This document shows, one piece after another, positions 34,636 to 42,598 of a stretch of 64,000 bases of DNA. Within the stretch, counting starts at the first letter, position 1. Each line of letters starts with the position of its first letter. The stretch is from BP-133 sp040756995 (GTDB taxonomy: Bacteria > Actinomycetota > Acidimicrobiia > IMCC26256 > BP-133). The notes beneath the pieces are model-generated. The model did no database searches. It worked only from the letters and a program-made list of their open reading frames with translations, and was not told the DNA's origin. The position numbers and the translations under genes are program-made. The stretch is taken from positions 1 through 64,000 of the forward strand of contig JBFLYK010000001.1 in assembly GCA_040756995.1 (NCBI GenBank), read 5' to 3'.

Positions 34636-34802
34636 GAATCGCCCTGTTCAGCCACCGCGATCACAATAGCACTGAGCCGACAAACAGTCACTCCCATTGA
34701 AGTTCTATCGACCTCGGTGAATCACCCTCCGGGTGCCCTCTCACCTCGAACAACGCCCCAGCAGGGAACCGATGGCCCGAACGAACCGAAGGGATCAGGA
34801 GT

Positions 34803-36776
34803 TTGAGACCGCTCCCGCCCCCCGCCGCCCCGCCCCGGCAGCCCGACGGCTCCGCCGACATCGTGCTGGCCTTGGGCGCCACCGCCATCGCCGTCGTGAC
34901 CGCCACCTGGGCTGGCGCCGCCGCGGCCGCCGCCCTGTCCGGCCACGGCGCAGTCCGCGCCGACCTGGCGGACGCCGCCGCCGCCCTCGTCGGGCTCCCC
35001 GGTCATCTCGGCCACCCGGCGCAGGCGTGGCCCGAACCGGCCCGCAGCCAGCTCCCTGGCGGGCTGGTCTACTGGGCCTGCCAGGTGCTCGTCATCGTCG
35101 CCGTCACCGCGTTGGCCGTCCTGGGCTGGCGGGGCTGGAAACGCCTCGGCGCCGGACGGGACCGCTCCGGGCCGCTCGGCGTGGCCGCCGAAGCCGGCTT
35201 CGCTCGCCGGCGCGACCTGGGACGCCTCGCCGTTCGCCGCCCCCTGGAAGGGCGCATCACCCTCGGGGTCGGTTGCGGACGGCTCCTCGCCGCCGAAACC
35301 CAGGCCAGCCTGGCCGTCGTCGGCCCCACCGGATGCGGCAAGACGGCCGGCTTCGCCATCCCCGCCCTGCTCGAATGGCGAGGCCCGGTGGTGGCCACCT
35401 CGGTGAAAGCCGACCTGCTGGAGGCCACCATCGAACACCGGCGTCGCCGGGGCACCGTGTGGGTCTACGACCCAACCGGCAGCTCAGGACACGCACCGTC
35501 CACATGGTCGCCGCTCAACGCCTGCCGGACATGGCCGGGCGCCATGCGCATGGCCGCCTGGCTCACCGAAGCCGCCCAGCCCCGGCTCGACTCGGTCACC
35601 GACGGCGACTACTGGTACTCCCAGGCCCGCAAGGGTCTCGCCCCCTACCTCCACGCCGCGGCCCAGGCCGGGGCGTCAGTAGCTGACCTCGTCCGGTGGG
35701 TCGACACCCAGGAGGTCGGCGAGGTGGAAGAAGCGCTGCGCCGGTCCTCCCCGTTCGACGACGACTCGCCCGAACCGACCGACGCCGACAACGACCACTG
35801 GGACGAGTTGTGGGAGGCGGCGGTCGACCTGTGCCGCGAGAGCTTCACGCACGGCGACGCCGATCCCGACCTCGCGCCGCTGGCGGACGCGCCGCTGGAC
35901 GAGTGGCCGACGTGGCTGCGGGACCGGATCGGCGACGCCGTCGAGGCCGAGTGGCAGGCCGAGATCGCCCGGGAGGCCGGCGACGGCGGACCGATGGCGC
36001 CCCTCGTCGCGGCCCGAGCCTTGTGGGGCAAGGAACCGCGGCTGCGGGGCTCGGTGTTCGCCACCATGGAGAACGTCCTGGCCAGCTGGGCCGACCCCGG
36101 CGTCGGGCGCTGCGCCCGACCCAACCAAGACGACGCGGTCGACCTCGACGACTGGCTCTCCGGCGACAACACCATCTATGTCGTCGCCGCCGCCCACGAG
36201 CAGGCCCGGCTCCGGCCGGTGCTCACCGTTCTCGTGCAGCAGGCGGTGCGGGCCGCGTACGACAAGGCGGCCGCTTCTCCCCATGGGTGTCTACCGGATC
36301 CCTGTCTGGTGCTCCTTGACGAGGCGGGCAACACCGCCCCGCTGCGGGACCTGCCCACCTACGCCTCGACCGCCCGCAGCCACGGCATCACCCTGGTCAC
36401 CGTTTGGCAGGACATGGCCCAGATCCGGGCCACGTACCGGGACCGGGCCCAGACCGTCCTCAACAACCACCGGGCCAAGCTCTTCGGCGCCGGCATCGCC
36501 GACGTCCCGACCCTCGAGTTCCTGAGCGGCCTGGTCGGTGACGAGCTGCGCCGGGAACGCAACCTCTCCGCCGACCTGACCGGTGGGCGGCGCAGCGTCT
36601 CGGAGCACGCCACCTACCGGCGAGCGGCACCCGTCGATGTGCTCCGTCGGATCCGGCCCGGTGAGGCCGTCCTGGTCTACGGCTCCGAGCTTCCCACCCG
36701 CCTTCGCCTGCGTTCCTGGTTCGACGACCGGCGCTTGCGCCAGGCCGCGGACCGCCCCGATCTCATCCACCGCTGA
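34803..36776 (+). CDS. VirD4/TraG-like coupling ATPase
   Basis: A 657-residue type IV coupling protein. N-terminal membrane helices (IVLALGATAIAVVTATWAGAAAA and LVYWACQVLVIVAVTALAVLGW) precede Walker A GPTGCGKT near residue 173 and a Walker B region CLVLLDEAGNTAPLRDLPTYASTARSHG. It links the relaxase-DNA complex to the channel. The start is uncertain: TTG 34803 lies against an AGGAG, GTG 34863 is possible, and the upstream context has been changed by the recombinase element. The rest of the gene is intact. Confidence 0.9.
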   Translation: MRPLPPPAAPPRQPDGSADIVLALGATAIAVVTATWAGAAAAAALSGHGAVRADLADAAAALVGLPGHLGHPAQAWPEPARSQLPGGLVYWACQVLVIVAVTALAVLGWRGWKRLGAGRDRSGPLGVAAEAGFARRRDLGRLAVRRPLEGRITLGVGCGRLLAAETQASLAVVGPTGCGKTAGFAIPALLEWRGPVVATSVKADLLEATIEHRRRRGTVWVYDPTGSSGHAPSTWSPLNACRTWPGAMRMAAWLTEAAQPRLDSVTDGDYWYSQARKGLAPYLHAAAQAGASVADLVRWVDTQEVGEVEEALRRSSPFDDDSPEPTDADNDHWDELWEAAVDLCRESFTHGDADPDLAPLADAPLDEWPTWLRDRIGDAVEAEWQAEIAREAGDGGPMAPLVAARALWGKEPRLRGSVFATMENVLASWADPGVGRCARPNQDDAVDLDDWLSGDNTIYVVAAAHEQARLRPVLTVLVQQAVRAAYDKAAASPHGCLPDPCLVLLDEAGNTAPLRDLPTYASTARSHGITLVTVWQDMAQIRATYRDRAQTVLNNHRAKLFGAGIADVPTLEFLSGLVGDELRRERNLSADLTGGRRSVSEHATYRRAAPVDVLRRIRPGEAVLVYGSELPTRLRLRSWFDDRRLRQAADRPDLIHR

Positions 36777-36796
36777 CCCAGCCGAAGGAGGCGCCC

Positions 36797-38848
36797 ATGC
36801 GCACCTACGTCGGCGACCGATCCGGCGGCGAGCCCCGCGTGCTCGTCGTCGAACGGACGCTCCACCCCGACCCTGCCGAGATCGTCGAGTTCCTGGGCAA
36901 CCTGAGCCGTCTGCATGAGGACGACACTGTTCTCCCGCTGGAAGAACAGGCGGCGCGCCGTGCCCACCTCATGGCCGACAAGGAGGTCCTCCTTGCCCGC
37001 ATCCGAGCCGCCGAAGAACCGCGCATCACACCGCTCCCGCAGCTTCCCCATGGATCCGACGTGGGAATCGACTGGGGCTATCACGGATCCGAGGCGTTCG
37101 AGCTCGCCCGCTCCATCCTGGCCCATGAGACGGGCGAAGAGCAGCCCGCAGCGCTTACCGCGCGTTTCGCGGACGAGGTCGTGGCCCATCTCCCCTGGAT
37201 CGAGTTCAGCCTCCCGGCAACGGAGGTCGGCTACTGGATGGCCGCCACCGCCGACCGGCGCGCCGACCAGGCGCGGGCCACTGCCCCGACCCCGCCGGAC
37301 GTCACCTCCGATGCCTCGCCCGCCCTGGCAGTGGCCGACCCCGGCCTGGAAGTTCCCGGTGACGCCCCCGCCGACGAACCCACGGCCAGCGCGCTGGTGG
37401 CGGCCTGCGAAGAGGCCTGGAAGGCGATCCAGGACCACCATCCTGAGGTACCCGACGCGGTGGTCGTGCTCGGCAGCGGTGTCGAACGGGGCCGCCTCGT
37501 CAAGCTCGGCCACTGGTGGAACGCCCGGTGGCTGGCCGACGGCGAGGTGCGGGGAGAGGTGCTCCTCGCCGGCGAGGCCCTCCACCTCCCACCCGCCGCC
37601 GTCTTCGAGGTCCTCCTCCACGAAGCCGCCCATGGCCTGTCCGCTGCCCGGGGCGTGAAGGACACCTCCCGGGGCGGCCGCTACCACAACGGCCGCTTCC
37701 GCGACGCCGCCGAAGAGGTCGGCCTCGTCGTCGAACCCATGGCGCCATACGGCCAAGCCCGCACCAGCCTCTCGCCGCCGAGCGAGGAACGCTACGCCGG
37801 CGCCATCGCCCGCCTCGGCGACGCCATGCGCATCGCCCGCCAGGTCGAAGCCCGCACCGGCGCCGGAATCAGCCAGGGGGAGGGCCAGGAGGCGGACGGG
37901 TCGGGTCCCGGAACGGGCGGCACCCGTAGCCGCACTTCGGCGCTGGCTCAGTGCCCCTGCGGCCGCAAGCTGCGCATGGCTCCGACCGTGCTGGCCGCCG
38001 GGCCCGTCCTCTGCGGCGTGTGCGAAGCCGAGTTCGCCGGTGAACCTCGCCGCACGCCAGAGCAGGCCGAGGAGCTCGACTCGGTGGTGGACCACAGCTT
38101 CCTGGCCCGGCGCCGCGCCGCCGTGGCCGCCGAAGCCGACGACAGCGGACCCATCGAGCGGGCCATCGACGCACTCGAACGCCAATGGACGACGATCGAG
38201 TCGGCGCTCGCCGGCAGCCGACGAGCCCACTTCGCCACGACGATGGAACCGCTGCGCCAACGACGAGAACTCGTCCGGGTGTTGCTGGAAGAACTCCGAG
38301 GTGAGGCCGGCACGTCCTTCGCCAGCAGCCCGCAGTTCGGGCTCACCCCCGTCCAACGTGACGGCGTCACGGAACTCCTCGACGCCCCAGCCCTCCGCGA
38401 CCCCGAGGTCGAACGGTGGTACCAGCGGTTCGGCACGGCGCAAGAGCAGCCGATGGGCGGCAACACCGATTCCGAACGGCACCGTCGCACCCGCCTCGCC
38501 CGGGCATTGCTGAAAGCCGACGGTACCCTCACCGGCCCGGCGATCGACCTGCGGGGCCGGGAATTCATGGTCGGCGAACGGGTGGTCGTGACGGAAGACG
38601 ACCTCGTGGCCGGCGTACCCGCCGGAGTCCTCGGCACGGTCGAGCAGGTCCACCCCGACGAAGGAACCATGTCCGTCGACTTCGCCACCCTGGGTCGGCT
38701 CAAGATCTCACTGGCCGATTCGCTGGCCGACCGGCTCAGCCACGACTACGTCTCCCTCGAATCGACCCCGGAACCGCGGCGCAACGGACCATCCCGCGAG
38801 TTGCTCACGCTGGAGGCGCAACGCTCCGCTCCCGAGGTCGAGGTGTGA
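36797..38848 (+). CDS. Mosaic protein: DUF6166-like, SprT-like zincin, zinc ribbon
   Basis: A 683-residue protein with AAGGAGG before ATG 36797. Residues 1-150 resemble the DUF6166 pattern (MRTYVGDRSGGEPRVLVV, then DWGYHGSEAFELARSILAHETG). Around residue 274 is HEAAH, followed by GGRYHNGRFRDAAEEVGL, a SprT-like metallopeptidase signature (two His and Glu). Around 385-410 are CPCG and CGVC, a zinc ribbon as in SprT proteins. The C-terminal 250 residues include a coiled helix and a small beta domain (REFMVGERVVVTEDDLVAGVPAG). SprT/Spartan enzymes cut DNA-protein crosslinks; here it could release the covalently bound relaxase. That role is inference. The GTGA overlap with the prim-pol gene keeps it in the transfer operon. 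Confidence 0.7.
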   Translation: MRTYVGDRSGGEPRVLVVERTLHPDPAEIVEFLGNLSRLHEDDTVLPLEEQAARRAHLMADKEVLLARIRAAEEPRITPLPQLPHGSDVGIDWGYHGSEAFELARSILAHETGEEQPAALTARFADEVVAHLPWIEFSLPATEVGYWMAATADRRADQARATAPTPPDVTSDASPALAVADPGLEVPGDAPADEPTASALVAACEEAWKAIQDHHPEVPDAVVVLGSGVERGRLVKLGHWWNARWLADGEVRGEVLLAGEALHLPPAAVFEVLLHEAAHGLSAARGVKDTSRGGRYHNGRFRDAAEEVGLVVEPMAPYGQARTSLSPPSEERYAGAIARLGDAMRIARQVEARTGAGISQGEGQEADGSGPGTGGTRSRTSALAQCPCGRKLRMAPTVLAAGPVLCGVCEAEFAGEPRRTPEQAEELDSVVDHSFLARRRAAVAAEADDSGPIERAIDALERQWTTIESALAGSRRAHFATTMEPLRQRRELVRVLLEELRGEAGTSFASSPQFGLTPVQRDGVTELLDAPALRDPEVERWYQRFGTAQEQPMGGNTDSERHRRTRLARALLKADGTLTGPAIDLRGREFMVGERVVVTEDDLVAGVPAGVLGTVEQVHPDEGTMSVDFATLGRLKISLADSLADRLSHDYVSLESTPEPRRNGPSRELLTLEAQRSAPEVEV

Positions 38849-39762
38849 TCCGCATGCGGGCGAGTCGTCGACCCCTCGACGCCGCCCTCGTCTACGCCCG
38901 CCGGGGCTGGGCGGTCTTCCCCTGTCACAGTCCCGGCGCCGGCCCCGGAGGCTGCACCTGCCGGCGGGAGGATTGCGCCTCCCCGGCCAAGCATCCCCGG
39001 GTGCAGGGCGGCCTCCGGTCGGCGAGCACCGACGAGGCGCAGGTGCGGCAGTGGTGGAGCCGGTGGCCCGACGCCAACGTAGCCATCCGCACCGGCGCCG
39101 TGAGCTGCCTCGTCGTCCTCGACGTCGATCCCGACCACGGCGGCGACGAGAGCCTGATCCGGCTCTGCCGCGGCTACGGTCCCCTCCCTGAAGGCCGGCT
39201 CGTGCGGACGGGAAGCGGCGGCCTGCACCTCTACTTCGCCCACCCCGGTGGAACGGTCCGCAATGACACAGGCCGCCGGCTCGGAGCCGGCCTCGACATC
39301 CGAGGCGACGGCGGCTACGTGATCGCCCCACCCAGCCGCCACACCTCGGGCCGCGACTACCTGCTGGAGGCCCACGGCCAGCTCCTTCCGCACCTTCCCG
39401 GCTGGCTGCTCGAGTTGGTCCGCCCACCGCCACTGCCCAAGCGAAACCCGGTCTCATCGAACGGGCACTTCTCCAACCCCGACGCCTGGACTCGAGCCGC
39501 GGTCGACGGTGAGCTCCAGCGGCTTCGATCGGCGACGGTGGGAACGAGGAACGACACCCTCAACCGCATCGCCTTCCGACTTGGCCAGATCATCGGCACC
39601 GGCCGCCTCGACGAAACAACCGCCGAACGCCTCCTCGTCGACGGCGCCATCTCCATCGGTCTCAGCGAACGGGAGGCGCTGGCGACAGTCAATTCCGGCC
39701 TCCGGGCCGGCGAACGACAATCGCTTCCGAAACCCGAGCCGCCCGGTGCAGAGCTGCCGTAG
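38845..39762 (+). CDS. Bifunctional primase/polymerase (prim-pol) N-terminal domain protein
   Basis: A 305-residue AEP-type prim-pol from GTG 38845 (GTGA overlap). The motifs are ARRGWAVFPCHSPGAG, a cysteine-rich loop (GGCTCRREDCASPAKHPRV), the catalytic acids in VLDVDPDHGGDESL, GGLHLYFAHPGG, and GLDIRGDGGYVIAPPS. There is no helicase domain. It would prime replication of the transferred or excised strand. Last gene of the apparent transfer operon. Confidence 0.9.
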   Translation: MIRMRASRRPLDAALVYARRGWAVFPCHSPGAGPGGCTCRREDCASPAKHPRVQGGLRSASTDEAQVRQWWSRWPDANVAIRTGAVSCLVVLDVDPDHGGDESLIRLCRGYGPLPEGRLVRTGSGGLHLYFAHPGGTVRNDTGRRLGAGLDIRGDGGYVIAPPSRHTSGRDYLLEAHGQLLPHLPGWLLELVRPPPLPKRNPVSSNGHFSNPDAWTRAAVDGELQRLRSATVGTRNDTLNRIAFRLGQIIGTGRLDETTAERLLVDGAISIGLSEREALATVNSGLRAGERQSLPKPEPPGAELP

Positions 39763-39826
39763 CGAGAGCAGTCTTCCTCTTTGCCTCGCGGGTTCAGTCC
39801 TCCGAGGGCCGCAGAAGGTCCAAGCT

Positions 39827-40027
39827 GTGGATCGATTGGTGGAGCACGTGACCCTCAACCCCAAGACCATTCCTCGACTCCTGGCCCTGGCCCAGGCCAA
39901 CGAGGCGTACGCCACAAAGCTGCAGGCCGAGGGCCGCCTGGACGAGAGCAACGTCTACTGGGGTCAGTCCCTCGGGATCCTCGCCTGCATCGAGATGCTG
40001 GCGGCGGAATACACTGGCCGGGACTGA
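39827..40027 (+). CDS. Small conserved-looking protein
   Basis: A 66-residue protein from GTG 39827, with AAGG upstream (LVEHVTLNPKTIPRLLALAQANEAYATKLQAEGRLDESNVYWGQSLGILACIEMLAAEY). It is helical and soluble, with a tetratricopeptide-like pattern. It lies 64 bp downstream of the prim-pol gene. Function unknown. Confidence 0.55.
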   Translation: MDRLVEHVTLNPKTIPRLLALAQANEAYATKLQAEGRLDESNVYWGQSLGILACIEMLAAEYTGRD

Positions 40028-40734
40028 CATGAGGGCGGTCAACCGGTCGTGTGGGGATTGACGCATGCGAGCCTGGTGCCATGACTCACTCGACCACTAT
40101 CACGACCCGCGCCTTCGGGTCCTGCCCCTCGAGACGCGAGAAAGCCCCGAGTAACCCTTCGCTGTTTCCAGCTCCGTGCTCCTCGGGGCTCCTCGTTCGG
40201 GCTCACCTTCGCCCCGGTTCACCTGCCCCGTGCGGGACCGGCTCCGGTGGTCCCGCAAACCCGTCCGAAAACGAGTCCGGCACCGCAGCTCCGATACTGC
40301 CCCCCGGCGACCATTCCCGAAGGTTTGGTATCCGGTGACCCGGCTCCACTCAGTCGATCGGCTCCTCTCTCCGAAGAGTTTGGCGCCTCTCGGATCCGTG
40401 TCGTTCCGAAGTCTGCGTCAACATACCGATGCAGCGATAGGCGGTCAACGGCTTTCTTGAGAATGCTCGGGACCATCTCGAAACCTTGTCCTGTAACGGA
40501 ACTTCGCCCCACTTCTCTTCGAACTCGACGGCCCTGTGGAAACGACGTGGGATAACCCTGTGCATGACGGACCGGCTTATCCACAAAGAGCACGTCAGCG
40601 AGGATCGGACCTGCGGAGGTGGCCTGTGGACAGTGCCGCAGCCCGACGGCATGAGCCAAGCTCTTGGGGTGATCAGGATGGAGTGTGACGGCTCGGAGAT
40701 CCTTTCCGCGGACATTCAGAGCGGAAGGCCCTCT
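40028..40734. other. Non-coding interval with DnaA-box-like sites: candidate replication origin
   Basis: About 700 bp with no convincing gene. A perfect DnaA box TTATCCACA is at 40577-40585, with related sites CTGTGGAAAC (40534) and CTGTGGACAG (40624), each carrying TCCACA on the minus strand. An inverted pair AGCCCCGAG/CTCGGGGCT around 40145-40195 may be the terminator of the upstream operon. Position behind the prim-pol gene suits an origin of the excised circle. The interval ends at the IS element. Confidence 0.45.
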
Positions 40735-40738
40735 CTAG

Positions 40739-42054
40739 CAGGGTGCGGAAGAACGCCTCGGTGAGGTCGTAGGTCCCTCCCGGGGTCGGGGGTTGGCCGG
40801 GCGGTCGGGGCGGCGAATCCCCTTTGGGATCTCGTTCGGGGCTGGTTTCCGGGGGGCGATTGCCCCTGCCCCGCGGGGTTATGCGGTTTGGGCGTCGAGG
40901 GCGGTGATTCGGAGGAGGTTGTAGGTGGCGCCGGCGAGGAGGAACCAGGCTCGGTTCCGTTGGCGGCCTTTGTAGCGGAGCTTGCGGCCGCCGGCGATGG
41001 TTTTGATCCAGCCGAAGGGTTCTTCGATCCGAGGCCGGATCGCCTGGCTGACGCGGTGGCCGGGGTGGCGGGTGGTCCGCCCGTCGATGGCGCTGCGGCG
41101 CTTGTTCGTGTGCGGAGCGACGTGGGGGGTCACGCCGAGGTCACGGCAGTCAGCGACGAACCCGGCAGTGTCATAGCCCTTGTCAGCGGCGACGGTGCGC
41201 CGGCGGGCCCGGCCGGGGAGACGGGCGAGCATCTCCAAACCGGTGGCCCGCTCGGCGTAGCCATCGGCCTGGGTGAGTTCGATGTCGACGAGCAAAGCGT
41301 TGCGGTTCTCCATGAGGAGGTGCCCGGTGTAGCAGAGCCGGGCCGGGGTGCCGTCCGACTTGCGGGCCAGCAGCGCTTCGGGATCGGTCGTGGAGGCATG
41401 GGTCTGGTTGCTGCGGGGCCGACCTCGGAAATCAACCTCGGCGTTGCGGCCCGCTGGCCCTGGGCCATCGGAACCGTCTTTGGGTTTGAAGCTCTTGTGC
41501 GACGCCCACGTTTCCAACAACGTGCCGTCGACGGAGAAGTGCTCGCTCGAGCAGTAGCGGCGCAGTTTCGCCTGGCGGACCACCGCGGCGAAGAACCGAT
41601 CGGCGATCTCGGCTTCCAACAGCCGGTCCCGGTTCTTCGTGAACGTCGTCGGGTCGAAGGCCTTGGCGTCGATCGGCAGGTCCAGGAACCACTTGAACAA
41701 CAGGTCGTAGTTCAGCCGCTCGCAGAACGCCCGTTCGCTGCGCATCGAGTACAACGCCATCAGGATCGACGCCTTGAGCAGCTGCTCCGGTGGGACACTC
41801 GGCCGGCCAACCCGCGAGTACATCGCCTCGAACTCGCCATCCATTTCCGCCAGGACCTCGTCGACCACCTTCCGGATCCGCCGGATCGGATGATCGGCCG
41901 GGATCAGATCCTCCGTGCTCAACGACGTCAACATCGCCAACTGCTGCTCGGGCTTCCCCCGCACCACGCCTCCCCGGATCCAACCGCCCAGAGACAGCAT
42001 GACGAACCCCCGCCCCGATCGCGAGCACCTACCCCGGGATTTTCAGCACCCTGC
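40739..42054. mobile_element. IS5-family insertion sequence with CTAG target duplication
   Basis: The inverted ends are GCAGGGTGCGGAAGAAC (from 40739) and GCAGGGTGCTGAAAATC (complement, from 42054), close to the IS5 end GGAAGGTGCGAA. CTAG flanks both ends (40735-40738 and 42055-42058), the 4-bp target duplication of IS5. Size about 1.3 kb, with one transposase gene that appears intact. Confidence 0.85.
40879..42000 (-). CDS. IS5-family DDE transposase
   Basis: A 373-residue transposase. N-terminal DUF772-type region (DHPIRRIRKVVDEVLAEMDGEFEAMY, SMRSERAFCERLNYDLLFKWFLDLPIDAKAFDPTTFTKNRDRL), then DDE core with FSVDGTLLETWASHKSFKP (first D), TVAADKGYDTAGFVADCRDLGV (second D) and RPRIEEPFGWIKTIAGGRKLRYKG (catalytic E in the Y/E-G-W context). 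The frame is complete, so it may still be active. Confidence 0.95.
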   Translation of the reverse strand: MLSLGGWIRGGVVRGKPEQQLAMLTSLSTEDLIPADHPIRRIRKVVDEVLAEMDGEFEAMYSRVGRPSVPPEQLLKASILMALYSMRSERAFCERLNYDLLFKWFLDLPIDAKAFDPTTFTKNRDRLLEAEIADRFFAAVVRQAKLRRYCSSEHFSVDGTLLETWASHKSFKPKDGSDGPGPAGRNAEVDFRGRPRSNQTHASTTDPEALLARKSDGTPARLCYTGHLLMENRNALLVDIELTQADGYAERATGLEMLARLPGRARRRTVAADKGYDTAGFVADCRDLGVTPHVAPHTNKRRSAIDGRTTRHPGHRVSQAIRPRIEEPFGWIKTIAGGRKLRYKGRQRNRAWFLLAGATYNLLRITALDAQTA

Positions 42055-42177
42055 TAGGTGAGTTCGCAGAAAGTACCCCAAATTCGCTGACGTCCATCCA
42101 TCGGAGAGAAGCTGGTGGCGGTCTGAACGCCGAGCGCTGCGTCAGGATCTATCTGACAATTCCGGGACGGTTGCGGT

Positions 42178-42190
42178 TAGACTCTGTGTT
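42178..42190 (+). promoter_or_regulatory. Leaderless promoter of the 42191 gene
   Basis: TAGACT (42178-42183) fits the -10 consensus and ends 7 bases before GTG 42191, so the transcript should start at or next to the start codon. CTGACA lies 19 bp upstream as a possible -35. Confidence 0.45.
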
Positions 42191-42598
42191 GTGGACCAGT
42201 CGAAACATCCTGGCGAAGAGTCGGCGCCGATGCAGGCCGCTCGGGCAGCGGTCAGGCGCCTGTTGAGTTCTCGCGTCCTTCCGAGGGGGAGAGTCGAGGG
42301 TCAACCCCACCTGGACGCAGCGGCGGCGGCCTTGGTGCTGGCCGATGCCGCCGACCGCCTCGCCCGAGCCGAGGTCATGGCGGCCCGAGAGGTTGACGGG
42401 GCCACCTGGGAGCAGGTCGGGATCGCGCTGGGCATGAGCCGGCAGTCGGCGCACGAGCGGTTCCGTACCGGACCGGACGGGCTGCACACCCGGTGGTTCA
42501 AGAAGAAGGGTGGGGCTCAGAAGAGGGACGGCTCTTCCGGCCCGATGATCTCGGCGACGACGGCTCGACCCGCCCGGCGGCGAGCTGCCTCCTCGTAG
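42191..42598 (+). CDS. Small HTH-like protein, convergent with the relaxase gene
   Basis: A 135-residue protein from GTG 42191. The core REVDGATWEQVGIALGMSRQSAHERFRTG is a helix-turn-helix like those of small actinobacterial regulators. The last 30 residues overlap the 3' end of the relaxase gene on the opposite strand (82 bp). It lies at the right edge of the IS. It may regulate the relaxase or the IS neighbourhood. The function is not known. Confidence 0.65.
   Translation: MDQSKHPGEESAPMQAARAAVRRLLSSRVLPRGRVEGQPHLDAAAAALVLADAADRLARAEVMAAREVDGATWEQVGIALGMSRQSAHERFRTGPDGLHTRWFKKKGGAQKRDGSSGPMISATTARPARRRAASS

Larger units (their letters stand above)
31434..34723. mobile_element. Tn554-like recombinase-trio element inside the transfer operon
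   Basis: A three-gene minus-strand block (tyrosine recombinase 359 aa, HTH 106 aa, zinc-finger recombinase 597 aa) lies between virB4 and the coupling-protein gene, where an operon would otherwise be continuous. The sizes parallel Tn554 TnpA (about 360), TnpC (about 125) and TnpB (about 630). GTGAATC occurs at both possible ends (31434-31440 and 34717-34723) and may be the core; no long inverted repeats are seen, as in Tn554. A direct repeat GGGAAC[CT]CGAGGG at 31415 and 31466 flanks the left end. The exact ends are not proven. Confidence 0.6.

Noticed and set aside
31486..34806. Very long plus-strand frame (over 1100 codons) across the recombinase trio
   Set aside because: It is the complement of three well-supported genes with catalytic motifs; high GC keeps the opposite frame open.
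30092..36776. A native VirB4-VirD4 fusion protein
   Set aside because: The frames join only if the recombinase element ends at the GTGAATC copies, which is not proven, and in-register joining has a one-in-three chance.
40739..42054. The IS as interruption of a gene
   Set aside because: Neither flank shows a reading frame that becomes a recognisable gene when joined at CTAG.
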